Shown piece after piece: positions 48,671 through 62,345 of a stretch of DNA of 64,000 nt. The DNA comes from Lingula anatina (taxonomy: Eukaryota; Brachiopoda; Lingulata; Lingulida; Lingulidae), in the NCBI RefSeq assembly GCF_001039355.2, contig NW_019776179.1, forward strand, positions 76,764 to 140,763, given 5' to 3'. Under the pieces are notes generated by a model, which was not told where the DNA came from, did not search any database, and saw nothing but the letters and a program-made list of their open reading frames with translations. The translations under genes were made by a program, and so were the position numbers. Within the stretch, counting starts at the first letter, position 1, and each line of letters starts with the position of its first letter.

Positions 48671-50144
48671 GATTTACTGTGATTCCAATATCTAACAATG
48701 CGTTATGGAATACAAAAAACACTTGACGTCCTGAAAGCTGGAACACTGATTTTGGACAGCAATTGTCCTTGAGCACACACAAAACAGACAAAGAGAAATT
48801 CAAAGTCAGGAAAGTATATAGAAATGACAAAGGAGTGCAATGTAAACAGGTAAGAAAGCATGTTGCAGTGCGGTTTACGAACACAAGTGTTAAAAAATTC
48901 AAAACTAAAATATTTTTTTCGTTGGCACAAGGTTAGGCCAGACAAAATTGATACGTAGCTTTATAAGGGCCGATTCTCTGCAAACACAGTCAGATAAATA
49001 ATTCTATTTTTATTTTTCCCTTTGAAAATGAGAAGATGATATATAAACTTACATACCATTGAAATAATTAATATTAATGTCGTTTTTTTTTATTTTTCTT
49101 AAATAGGGGTAAGTAACAAATACAAAGTATGTACAATGTTAGAGCACAGATAAACCACAAAGTATGATCCTAAATTTATAGATTTCCTTTGGAAAGATAG
49201 GTAAAAAAGTCCTGATTTCCTCAAATTTACGTTTGGTCGTTGCAAATGCAAATTTGTACATGTATGCCGATGAAAATAAAATAAAAAAAGAAATTCAAAG
49301 AAAATGTGTTATGATGTCCAGGCAAGTTGAATGGTGAAAAATTTTTAAATTTCTTTCAGAAATTAAAACAAAAAATATTCCAGGAATTTTTACCTTTAAA
49401 TCGGTAAGTTTCAACTAAATTACGTATGTAGGCGTACCTAACCCAGTGGCAAATACGTAAAATCAAAACCAATATTCAACACGGGTGTCAATTAGCCGTA
49501 CCATAACATAATTTCTCGTGTGTGTGTGTTTACAATGTGCCTACTTGTCTCTTCTGGAGACTTAAAATTCTCTTTGTCTGTTATGTTATGTTATGTTATG
49601 AACAATTGCTGTCCAAATCAATGTTCTCACTTTGAAAGAAGCCAAGTCTTTTTCATATTTGCTAGGAACCACACAAAAAAAGCAAAAACAAAAGAAAACA
49701 GATGTGTCATCTTTTGCCCATTCTTATTTCACAGGTTATTGTATGAAGTCATAAGACGATGGTTTGCTTAATTGACCCGGTTTAGGACGAAAAGAATTAG
49801 TGTGGTATAAAAACCAGATGTTGCATCACGATTTTACTAAGTTTAGCGGACGGCATGAAATATTTAAAAAAAAAGATGCAAAATGATCCAATGCAAACAC
49901 TTTGTTCAACAAAAGCAAATGTTTTGAAAGCAATTCAAGTCAAATAGACATAACAGGGGCGGATCCAGAGACATTTTCTGACAGTCTTCCAAATTATCTT
50001 TGTTCTTCCATCCTCCATTTTGACCGTCTTCCAACAGAAAACATTATATACCCGTCAATATTTATGTAAACCTGAAAATTTGACAGTCTTCCGGAAGACC
50101 CAGAAGACGGCCTCAGTCCCCCTTTTCTTTGTAGTTTCTTGTCA
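48127..50144. other. Region upstream of gene A exon 1 with dispersed repeat pieces
   Basis: No coding exon recognised. 48600-48980 and, inverted, about 49560-49790 are diverged copies of the repeat found at 31.9-32.3 kb (shared block AACACTTGACGTC and AGCAATTGTCC). A GGGGCGGATCCAG end resembling the TIR elements occurs near 49957. The promoter of gene A should lie just above 48126 but I see no clear core element. Confidence 0.5.
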
Positions 50145-50809
50145 GTCTCAGAGTTCCATATTCCCCCAGCGCTCTGGGGCTATATATTGAAGTTTAGCGT
50201 GGCGAATGATAAGTTGTGTCCCCACATAAACTTACGAGTTTAAAAATTGATTGTGTAGTCAGTGAGCAGAGACTCAGATGAATCAGTGCCACAAGCGCTT
50301 TTCGCTATGAGATTTAGAATACGAACCTTGTCAAAATTAACGGATATATTTGAAAATTAATAAAGTTCACATGTTATGCGAATGCACACACTTAAAAATG
50401 ATTTGAACTACTTTGTGCTCTATGCCAGAGTATCATTTTAATGTATTAAAATACACATCTTTTGAAAAGTAAGATATCGAGCCATCGTTATGCTAACTAA
50501 TAACCACCATGGGTGATTATTGAGTTGGCGGGTGGTTAATATTCCATCAAAATACAGAGTAATCAGTTAATGTTAAAGCATACTTTTTAAATAAGGTACG
50601 ACTGGCGTACATTTATGTGTACATGTACAGCCGCTGAGTGAAAAAGATGAGTTGCATATACATGTACCAGTACAAGTGCATGTACCGTTACATTGCTCGT
50701 GCAATACCTTCGAAGGCGTAATTCAGATGTTCGTAAGTTGGATCCGAGCCAGTACGTGTTTTTTCTTTTAAGCAACCTGATTTCTATATGCCATGCATTG
50801 TTATTTCAG

Positions 50810-52814
50810 AACACGATGTTGAACCGCAGAGCATTCAGTGACGTCATACCGGATTACCAGCATGGGTGACGACGCTGGCCAGGCCCTCAAACTAAATATT
50901 ATACTAAAGGGGGACGCCCCCACCAGCCTCATCACCACCGGGATGTTGAAAAGAGAGGTATTTTTTGTCATATTTTATCTTTGAGGATCTATGTGAGACA
51001 GTTTATAATGGACAGATTGGAGCCTCATTGAAGTAATAACACATACCTGCAAATAACAGACCTTTATCACTGTTTGCAATAGAGTTTTTTATTTGTTTCG
51101 GATCCTTTAAAAAACAGTTATCTTCTCCGATCAATCTAATACAGATGTGCGATTTACACCAAATGCCTGAAGTCACAGTGCCAGAACATTCACTTACATG
51201 TAGGCCTACATTTAATTTAGTTTAAAAAGTCCTCGCCATAGCTGTGTTGTAAATGCGCCCCCCCCCCCCACTAAAAAAACTTTTTATTCCCACAAATCAT
51301 CTCATAACTGACGTATTTTATTTCTCTCTGTTATTTGATACAATGCTTTTAAATATGCATGCGTTCTGTATCCAAATCCTTTGTCTCATTGTGAATATCG
51401 TTTTTATTTTGTTATGTTATTTTCTTTCTTTGCAGCCATGGGAACCGCAGTGTTTTTACCACAGCTTTCCAAATGAGATCATATGCGGGGATTCATGGGG
51501 TTAGTAAACACGAACACCTTTGCAGTCAGTCTGCCACTTAAATGACACATTCTTCATTTCACACGCGAACACATAAAAATAATCCCATTAGTCTATTACA
51601 TAAAGCTGTGCTCCATCGTATTTCTACCCATTCTCTTCGAATTCAAACAACGTAGCTTTGAATTAAGTGAATCACGTCGACGTCCATGCATATCGGTGGT
51701 TGAAATTCACTGATCTTGGTTATACATGTATATTTAACGGAATGGAAATTTTGACCTTAACTGTTACACACTGTGTTACTTCATTTTTGTCGGTGTTCTT
51801 CATATGATAGGGCCATTTTGTTGCAGGTGACAAACTCATCATTGTAACGGAAGTGGGAACAATGGTTATTGAAGGTAAGTTGAACCAAAAAGTTTAGTAT
51901 TCGTTACTTATTTGTTTTAGCATATCTCATCGCAAAATAGGTTAATGTAGAGAAGTTTGGATTCGTTAGATGGATGTGGTTGTTGCGACGTTCATTGCTG
52001 ACGGACTAAAAATAAATTTTTCCTTATCAAGCCGTATAAACGAAACAGCTGTTTTTGAGCTGAAGCACGGTTTTTTATTGCCATCACCGAATTTGGGAGT
52101 AAAATTCCGATTTCATGACGCAATCGTAAGAACGGTTGTTGCAAATCGCATTCTTAATAAAGGCACTCATAAAGAATGTAACCCGCTGGAACATACCTGT
52201 AATTTTGATATCGGCATGACATAACATTTAGTAAAACAAAGTGAAAAATAGATTGCTTAAGAGCGGGGGAGGTGGTAAATGTTACTGATATGTTGACAAC
52301 TAATTGTTTTTTTATGCATTAAGGGGGATTGCACATCAATAATAATAATAGTATTTGGAAATATAATTTTAGATATAAAGCTACACGCTTTTGCGTTATT
52401 CTTGATTTTAAGATATGACTTGATTTAACATCATTGTCTAACTTTTTTATAGAGGGCTGTATCCCAAGGCTAATATTTGATCGAACGGTCAGCATTAAGC
52501 AAATTGATGTCGTGGAGCCTCATGGGTTAATCATTTTCTGGTCAGAGAAAGGTACGTTCTTTTTTTAAAATGAAAGCTGATACTCTAAATTTTAAAAGTT
52601 TCAAGTCAGTTTAATGGTTTCAAAAGCTGTGTTATTGACTTAATTGAAAGCTGGCGTTCGTGCAAGCACACAGACTTAGTCTATATACTGTTGTGTTTTA
52701 CAGGAAAAGATTCCAAGATACACGTCTTTCACCTAGCAGACCTTGAAGGTCGAACCAACAGTATTGTCTGAGCCAGACTCGATTCACGTGATCATTAAAT
52801 TGAGAGATCGAAAG
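50810..52814 (+). pseudogene. Decayed partial copy of GARNL3 (exons 15-19)
   Basis: Exon equivalents are 50810-50957 (15), 51436-51499 (16), 51827-51874 (17), 52453-52551 (18) and 52704-52814 (19), with acceptors and donors still recognisable. Exon 15 lost 35 bases, which shifts the frame and puts TGA right after YQHG. Exon 19 has AGA changed to TGA after TNSIV. Exons 1-14 are absent because the duplication starts in intron 14, and exons 20-27 were removed by the roughly 4-kb deletion. It cannot encode a GAP or a CNH propeller. Confidence 0.93.
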
Positions 52815-54450
52815 GTAAGCCATTTTATTTAAAGTCTTAAGTTATGTTGTGATAAATGGGGACGTGCATGTTAACATTTTGTTTGAAACACAGTTATCGC
52901 CCAACATGTTCCAATTTTTCATTTTTGAGAGAAACCTTACCAGATTACTTAATTGCAGATACTAGCATTTGTTGGACGTAGTTGAACATGCACATTCACC
53001 AGAAAAACGCACTGTATACCACTACTGTTGTAGTCCATACTCGTATATCACACACATCGGGAAAGTTGTCTTTGTAAAAAAGAGAAATGTTTTGAATAGC
53101 CGCTCTTTTAAGATTGTTGGATATAGCAATAAAGGGATTTGTTTGGAGCAAATATACAAAACTCCCGTATATTAAAGGCCTGCACACAATTCAGTTTAAT
53201 CATTATAAGACAAAATATATTGGAATTCGGGTTTTTGCACTGTGGCCGACCCGTATTACATAACACCGGTCAGTCAATCAAACGCAGAGGTAAAATCCAA
53301 CAGAGAAAAAAAAGAAAAATTAATGGCGATGGCCGTTTGGAATAACAACACGCAGCGGAGTTAGACACGAGGTTGTTAATTGATGAACAGAGGTAGAACG
53401 TCCCATACGTGTACATTGATTTATCAAAGAATCACAAGCCACGAGATCGCCGAATCTGGTATTGAAGACGGCAGGGGTGGGAGCTTTCTTAGATGGTGCA
53501 TCTATTTGATCTCACGAGTTTTTATACGCTACCATATAAACCCCTATGCAGTTGCTTCTGTCTGCAGTTTTCGAGGGTTTAGTTAAGCCATTTGTATGGT
53601 CCGTTACAAATTTGACAACTTCATACTTGACATGAAACTACAGTATCCAAAATACGCATTATTTGTTATTGTATTAGTTATCTAGCAATGTAAAGTCGAC
53701 GGAACAACTGTAGTGAAGAATAGTTATTAACTCAAGCGCGTATTCGCAGAAAGGCTGGCTCTTTGATCTATTCATATTCCCTGACTGAGGCGACCAGCCT
53801 TGACCAACCACCGATGTATAAACATCAGCTGCGTCTGAGTTTTAATAATTTAAAAAGAAAAAAATGCAGGAAAAAAATCTTAAAAGTGCTTTAGTTTTTT
53901 AATTTCAGCACCACATTTGGAACAATATAAGATTACATGATTAAGTTTACGTGATTAAGGAGTGTTGGTGAGGATTTTGGAACCAGGCTCCTACATGTAC
54001 CCAGAAGTAAGGTGACCATGCAATTGGTTTGCAGTTCGTCTGACAGATGAGCCATTTAGTATGTCTCAATTCTAATTCAATTGCAATACGCTTCTCATTT
54101 GCAATAGAAATATCAGACAGTTTTCCACTGCTTATGTTGATGATTGGATTGAAAATCCTGAGCTCTAGCTTCATTGGATATCTGCAACAGTAACAGCAGA
54201 CGCACGGTGGATATTAGAGAATCGCCATTGGGCATGCAAAAGCTAGAATGCGAAAACTCATCGACGCACTTAGAAAAAAAACGTCACTTGTAAGCAATTG
54301 CGAAATTGATACGAACGTTTTTGTACACTCTTGTTACATGTGGTAATTTATTGTAATATTATTTTTAACTATTTTCTTACATATGGTGCTAATGTTTTGC
54401 GGTTTTTTGGCCATCTAATAAACATTCAGCTGAATATGAGTAAATTCTGA

Positions 54451-57115
54451 TGAGTTTTCCATCAATTCCATTCGTATTGTTAAGGCCGTTTGTCCGCTAA
54501 GAAATTTCACTCTGGTCTTAGGCTTTAGTGAACCATTTCTTGAGTAAACATCATGGCCTACTTGAAACTTTGGGGATTAATAAACATATGGTTAGGGGTT
54601 TGAAAAGGCTCCTCCGAATTTTAGTGCAACTTGGGGTGTGGCCGTCCCTGCGGGGGTATTCTAATCTTTACATCGTATTTTCTGTATCTACCCCTATATC
54701 AATAGAGGTAGGGACTTGAACAGTCGAGTAATAATAAGCCTATTTTTAGGGATCTTGTGGGTCCTTCGGAATTTTAGTGTACCTTGGGATGTGGACGTTC
54801 CTGGGTGTGATTTTGCAATTTTTAACATCGAGATGTCTGTCATCTACCCTCATATGTGCACATGTGTGCACCTGGATGGAAAAGTTACTGGCTTTTATCT
54901 AATTTTTGTTCGTTGGGTCGCGGTTGCCTAGGAAGCTAAGTGAGGTGATCGTTCCCCTTGACCAGCCACCGTTGTATAAACATCAGCTTTGTCGGAGTTT
55001 TAATCATTTAAAAAGAAAACAAATGCAGGAAAAAGACATCTTAAGTCAAAAGTGCTTTATTTTTTAATTTCGTGCCGCCGTTATATGAAGTCTGATTTTT
55101 GCCTCACTAAAAAAGGTAATTGTTTAACCGTCCTAAACCGGATCAATTAAACAAATAATGGTCTGTAGACATGATAACAAAGTTTTAAAATTAAGGATGG
55201 GTAAAAGATAATACACCTGTTTCCTTTTATTTGTGTGTGTTTTTCTGTCATTCTGATTCCCAACAAAACGTTAGCGAAATACGAGGAAACACTTGACGTC
55301 TTTGTAAGCGAGAACATTGATTTCGGCTAGCAATTGTCCTTAGGCCCCTATTTCACACACATGAGTTTACCATCAATTCCATTCGTATTGTTAAGACCGT
55401 TTGTTCGCTAAGAAATTTCACTCTGGTCTTAGGCTTTAGTGAACCATTTCTTGAGTAAACATCATGGCCTACTTGAAACTTTGGGGATTAATAAACATAT
55501 CGTTAGGGGTTTGAAACGGCTCCTCCGAATTTTAGTGCAACTTGTGGTGTGGCCGTCCCTGAGGGGTATTCTAATCTTTAAATCGTTTTTTCTGTATCTG
55601 CCCCTATATCAATAGAGGTAGGAACCTTCGGAATTTTTAGTGTACCTTGGGGTGTGGACGTACCTGGGTGTGATTTTGCTATTTTTAACATCGAGATGTC
55701 TGCCATGTACCCTCATATGTGCACATGTGTGCACCTGGATGGAAAAGTTACTGGCTTTTATCTAATTTTTGTTCGTTGGGTCGCGGTTGCCTAGGAAGCT
55801 AAGTGAGGTGATCGTTCCCCTTGACCAGCCACCGTTGTATAAACATCAGCTTTGTCGGAGTTTTAATCATGTAAAAAGAAAACAAATGCAGGAAAAAGAC
55901 ATTTTAAGTCAAAAGTGCTTTATTTTTTAATTTCGTGCCGCCGTTATATGAAGTCTGATTTTTGCCTCACTAAAAAGGTAATTGTTTAACCGTCCTAAAC
56001 CGGATCAATTAAACAAATAATGGTCTGTAGACATGATAACAAAGTTTTAAAATTAAGGATGGGTAAAAGATAATACAACTGTTTCCTTTTATTTGTGTGT
56101 GTTTTACTGTCATTCTGATTCCCAACAAAACGTTAGCGAAATACGAGGAAACACTTGACGTCTTTGTAAGCGAGAACATTGATTTCGGCTAGCAATTGTC
56201 CTTAGGCCCCTATTTCACACACATGAGTTTTCCATCAATTCCATTCGTATTGTTAAGGCCGTTTGTTCGCTAAGAAATTTCACTCTGGTCTTAGGCTTTA
56301 GTGAACCATTTCTTGAGTAAACACTATGGCCTACTTGAAACTTTGGGGATTAATAAACATATGGTTAGGGGTTTGAAAAGGCTCCTCCGAATTTTAGTGC
56401 AACTTGGGGTGTGGCCGTCCCTGCGGGGGTATTCTAATCTTTACATCGTATTTTCTGTATCTACCCTTATATCAATAGAGGTAGGGACTTGAACAGTCGA
56501 GTAATAATAAGCCTATTTTTAGGGATCTTGTGGGTCCTTCGGAATTTTAGTGTACCTTGGGATGTGGACGTTCCTGGTGTGATTTTTCTATTTTTAACAT
56601 TGAGATGTCTGTCATCTACCCTCGTATGTGCACATGTGTGCACCTGGATGGAAAAGTTACTGGCTTTTATCTAATTTTTGTTCGTTGGGTCGCGGTTGCC
56701 TAGGAAGCTAAGTGAGGTGATCGTTCCCCTTGACCAGCCACCGATGTATATACATCAGCTGCGTCTGAGTTTTAATCATTTAAAAAGAAAAAAATGCAGG
56801 AAAAACATCTTAAGAGTGATTTATTTTTTACTTCGTGCCGCCGTTATATGAAGTCCGATTTTTGACTCACTAAAAAAAGTAATTGTTTAACCGTCCTAAA
56901 GCGGATCAAATAAGCAAATAATGGTCTGTAGTCTGTAGACATCATAACAAAGTATTTAAGGTAAGGATGGGTAAAAGATAAGACACCTGTTTCCTTTTAT
57001 ATGTGTGTGTTTTACTGCCATTCTGATTCCCAACAAAACGTCAGTGAAATACGAGGAAACACTGGACGTCTTTGTGAGCGAGGACATTAATTTCGGCTAG
57101 CAATTGTTCTTAGCA
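54451..57115. repeat. Three tandem copies of a 0.86-0.91 kb unit
   Basis: Units start at about 54451, 55362 and 56223 with TGAGTTTTCCATCAATTCC. The third runs into the sequence shared with copy A. Copy A has one unit only (about 31242-32110). Units differ by small indels and a few per cent, so amplification followed the segmental duplication. No coding potential: the short open frames reach only 60-70 codons. Confidence 0.92.
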
Positions 57116-57669
57116 CACACACATAGCCAGACAGCGAGAATTATAAGGTCAGAACAGATTACCCTGTACACAAATGACAGAGAGGAGCAATGTTAACATG
57201 TACGAAAGTATGCCACGGTACGGCTAACGGACACACATGTTAAATATTAATTTTGTTTTGACACAAGGTAAGGTTATACAAAACTGCTAAGTTGGTCATT
57301 GAGCGGCGAATCTCTGTAAACTTAAGCAGAAGAAACCTATTTTTTCTTTTATGTTCTTTTTATCATATTATGTTAAACGTGGGAGGAAATGTCAAAGAGA
57401 CAGTACAGGTATGATTTATTTAAGCTCTAACATAAAGACATCCCCAAAACAATACCTTTAACATCCCTGTTTCTGTTCAGCAGTTCGGATAAGCAATTTG
57501 CCCAGATTAATTTTGTGTCGCCAGCATTATCTCATAACATGGCAATGTTTACTTCCACATTATCTAAGCAGATAAGGAAATAGATTCAAATGCGCCGAAC
57601 CTAGTTCATTTTCAGTTTAATAAATCAGCATTTTCACAACAGCCTGTTTAGTTCTACATGTGGTGACTA

Positions 57670-57675
57670 TTTATT
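57670..57675 (-). promoter_or_regulatory. Polyadenylation signal of CTHRC1-like gene B
   Basis: AATAAA on the minus strand about 60 bases past the TAA at 57735-57737, matching gene A. Confidence 0.7.
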
Positions 57676-57734
57676 CTAGTAAACTGGCCATTCCATTTTG
57701 TCCGGGTTGCGTGGAAAGTTACAATGGGGTTCTA

Positions 57735-58618
57735 TTAACCGTGAAATGTTTCTTCTATCATAAGTGAAGTCTTTGTTCCCCAGGATGTTAACGTCTCTTG
57801 TGCTGAATAGTTAGCACAAGAACCAACTTTCAAAGCAACAGTGACGTCCCCGGCTGATATCCCCTGGCAAGTGCCTTGAACTGAAATTAAAATTCGCCTA
57901 TAGAAGTACCATTAAACATGTATGAACAACGTGTACGTTCAATATAAACCTATAGAGTCTTTAAGGACATTAAGTCAACGCTGAAGGTTTGAGATTCTGT
58001 GAAACGATTTCTTTAAGTCAACAAATCTGTGTCAGTGCCAATTATGTGAAGGATATTAGCAGGCGTATAATTGACTGTACCTAACAAACAAACGAGAAAC
58101 TGAATAACGGCTTTAACGAGAAATTATCAAACAATACCTGTAAATGGGCTGTTATAATATACAACCTTATTGCTTTCATAGTATCTATTTAACTTGATAC
58201 TCTCAATTTTCCCTGGGTTGCTACATTCGCTATCGTTGAAGGTGAAGTACCATCGTGAGCACCCGTAGGGAGCATACATTTCTTGGGCACTCCCTGACCA
58301 GAGCACATTTAACCCGCTGGCGCCGAACTTCTTGCTGTACGTCACAGTCTAAAATATATGTAAAACAAATAGAGCATAGTCCCGCAATCGTGCACTATGA
58401 AGAAGAGGATCCACGAAAAAGAAAGATGCTCTAACTTGTTCATCTATATTATATCTCATCGTTCCCTACATATTATAAGAAAACTGTGCTCAACTACCCC
58501 TGTACTGTTTCCTTTTTTAACCCCCCCCCCCCTTATCGTAACCATGGATCCGCAGTCCTTAATCAAACAATATGATCAAAGTTCTTTCATGTAACGGAAG
58601 AACGTGTTTACTTGTCTG

Positions 58619-58663
<45 letters not shown>

Positions 58664-61596
58664 GACTTACATAAAGTGTTCCAACGTCCATACTAATGTT
58701 TTGAGCTGGCCACCACCAATATTCCCGGTTGAAGATTGGGATTCGAGTAGCAGTTTTTCTCGTGTGGTCTGAGACTAAGAAATAAGAGTTTATGTGAAAT
58801 ATTCTATAACTGGTTTAATATTCAGGATATATACTTTCTTTAATAAATGCGGGACGTTTGTATCCTTATCAGCCGTACTTAGTAATCAAGAGTTCTTATT
58901 TGGCAGAAAAAGGCAATTTTTAAATGTAGCAAGGTACACGTAACACCATCAAACCTTAATAAAATGTACAGGTGTACACGTAAATTCATGCTAACAGCGG
59001 TCAGATGTGTTCTACGCCGTACTTCTCTTTCGTCTCTTTTAATCTTATTAAACGTATTTAAGCGAGAGAATCTAGGCAAAACCACTGTCCCACTCATTTT
59101 CCTTAAACTAGCCCTTTATTAATAAAACAATTGTTTGCTGTTTTATGCAATAAACCCCTGTCATACATGTACCAGTATGCCCCAATTAAATCGCTAGTGT
59201 ATTTTTAGAGTTTAAGTCCCCCTTATTTCCCTCTCCAAAATCCAATCTGGGAGCTGTTGGTAAATAAAAGTCCGTTAATTCAATTGTCGAAATATTGGTA
59301 ATACAGAATATCTATAAACCGACCATTATGGGGAAAGTGCAGCAAAACTAATACCGTATGTAATAATGTGTCACTCACGTGCATTTATATCCAAACCCAG
59401 CCGGGTTTCTTCCACCCTTAACCTTGATGCTACATACCACCCAGTGGACGGGTTACCATTGCTTATATTCCAAGGGCAGTTTCCGCAGTGGAACGATATA
59501 TTAACCGCCCCTATGGGGATTCCTTTGCAAACACCAGAAACTACAAACAAATACAATTTCGTGAAATGTAAATTCGCACGGGTAAGATCGAAAATCACAT
59601 TTACACAAATGATCAAATCATTCGCCGTTTTGCCTCATTCAATTTTATTTATATAACAAAAATAATTCCATTTTAATCATAGCGACCAAAAGATTATACA
59701 AATATATGAAGTGCAAATAAGAATAAAAAAGAAAAGGACTTAGCTCGGAGACTTTAGAATATGGATGGTTACATAACAAGACTGAAAACAGTATTCTCAG
59801 GAGACCGGCTGATGTCTCCAACAGGGAGAGGAAACGTCGTAATAAGGACACATTAAGTTCAGTAAAAACGGGTAATAGAACTGAATAATTTATTTTATTT
59901 AGATCGGACGTAATTCCTTTACTTTCTGTGGGATTTGGAGATGAGAATATTATTCAGTTTATCGATGTCACTTACTTGCTGAGATAAATATTTGTGTAGT
60001 CCTATACCACTGTTTTCTAAAGTGTGAAGGTTTCCTACTTACACTCAAAAGTCTTGAAAATGGCATTATGCAAGTCATTTGCCATGTACAAAGCGCCATC
60101 TATCGTACCGGGATCGGAGCACTCTTCACCATTGAACGTGAAGTACCATCTGGCACAGTTTGCTCCGACTTCACGTAGACTTCCCGTCCAGTAGACTGCC
60201 AGGGCCGTGTTCGAGCTTCGTTTTAAGTATGTTTTACTCTGAAATGCGGTACATGATAAAAATAAGAGGTCTTCATTACAGAGGCGTTTTTTGTTTGCTT
60301 AGTATACTACACTGAGTGTTTTCATATTAAAATATAAAAGGAACGCAAGAAATTGCAACACTGCATAAAAAAGACAAAATTAAAAGACTCTCATTTCTTG
60401 ATTTACTTTGATTTTTTCTGACTTAATCACCATATAGGCATACCCCGGTAAACGCAAACTGAGTCACATTCGGAAAACGCCGCATGGATAAGCACTAATC
60501 AATATTGTTTCATAGTGCTAATATAACCATTAAAACTGAAAGTTTCTGCAACACAAAGTAATTCCGTTTATTTTTCTAGTTTCAGAGACCAGTGCTTATA
60601 CATTATGAGCTCAACGTTTTAAGATAATTTTAAATAGAATTTTGTATATATATGGTTGCTATGATTTCAATAAGTGTATTATTATTATTATTATTATTAA
60701 TGTTGCTGATGAAGACAGGGAGAGGTTATGAATAATGATTACCAAGTAGATGTTTTCATCTTTTACGAAAATATCCTGCACCACCACAAATTCCTTAATG
60801 TTGAAAAGTGTCAGGGTCTCACACTGTGCTGAAAAGCAGAATTGTACATAACATTGCGTGCGATGATACTATATATCTTATTAAAGTGATAATTTGCAAT
60901 TAGGGTACCATAGAAGTCTCCAGTAAAATACGAAATAAAATTTTATCGTTTTTTGAGGCATTCAACACAAAAAGTGCCACAAAATAACGAATTATACACA
61001 ACTGCTACAGTCACTAGAACACAAACATTCTCTAGTTCGACAATGTTATATGGCATCCTGCAAACGCTTTACAGGTACACCACTGTTTAAAGATTTACCA
61101 TTTTTAAAGGCTTACTAAATGAATTATGCGGGAAAAAACACTGTAAATAATTCCCTTGTACTCTGTCAAATTCGCTATGTTAGAATAAGGAATGAGTCTG
61201 CAGAAGTAACCATGTGGTTTCTAATTGTTACGCCACCTGCAAGTGCTACGTTTCCAGAACTCTTTGGGAAACGTCCTCCCACAAAATCTAAAATTGACAA
61301 AGGTACATACCCCGACTTTGCAACATGCATATAACCCCTATACTGGCATTGGGGTAATAGTGGCTGTTAACTTATTGCATGTAGTCTTCAAATTATATCT
61401 TACATGTACTAATGGTAGCGGACCCCGAAATGAAGTGCAACAAACAACATCTTTTATATTAAGTTAAGAATCATAAAATTGCTATATAAGGCAGTGCCTG
61501 CAGACTTAAACGGTTGAAGGACGGGTCTAACAACCGGTAATCTTGTTGTATCCTTTATTACCTTGTATATGCATCTTATTTGATTACACAATACAT

Positions 61597-61635
<39 letters not shown>

Positions 61636-61956
61636 CTTTAGTGAGAAATTGCACAGGCGATTTTCTCTATAATTATGCGCCTAAACAACGAATCCGTTTG
61701 TTTAAATAGCATGATAACTAAGATACTAACATTGTCCAGGATTTGCTTCTATTTCCTCGAATTTGAAGTAAGAGAATGATCTCCAACCGATCCTTGCTTT
61801 TGACTCCCCGGTTATGTTCCTTACATATATCTGAATGGTGACAATGCCAGCAGGAATCTTCCAACAGACGCCAGACACTAGAAACAGATGTATCAAAAAC
61901 AATTTAGATTAAACACGTAGTAACAAACGTATAACATTTTGCTGGTTATAGGTGTG

Positions 61957-62000
<44 letters not shown>

Positions 62001-62274
62001 TGTGTGTGTATGCGTGTGTATTGTGTGATGACGAGAGGCATTGTTTCTATTCTGATCGCTTATAAAAGTTAATGAGTAAAATGGAACAAATAAAACTGTA
62101 CTGATTAATTAAAAATGGAACGAGTCAAAACAGATATATTGTAGCCAAATATACTTTTAAAAATATGCAGCACCTTTTAATAAACTTTTTTTTTTCAAAA
62201 TCTTTCAGATACAATAAATTCAACGGCTGTAGTCAATCAATCTGTTTTTTTTTTTTTTTTTTTTTTTTGACGAA

Positions 62275-62345
<71 letters not shown>

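Noticed and set aside
51970-52224. 84-codon open frame in copy B between exon 17 and 18 equivalents
   Set aside because: The matching intron in copy A (from 24600) carries an early stop and a frameshift, so the frame is not conserved; no domain recognised.
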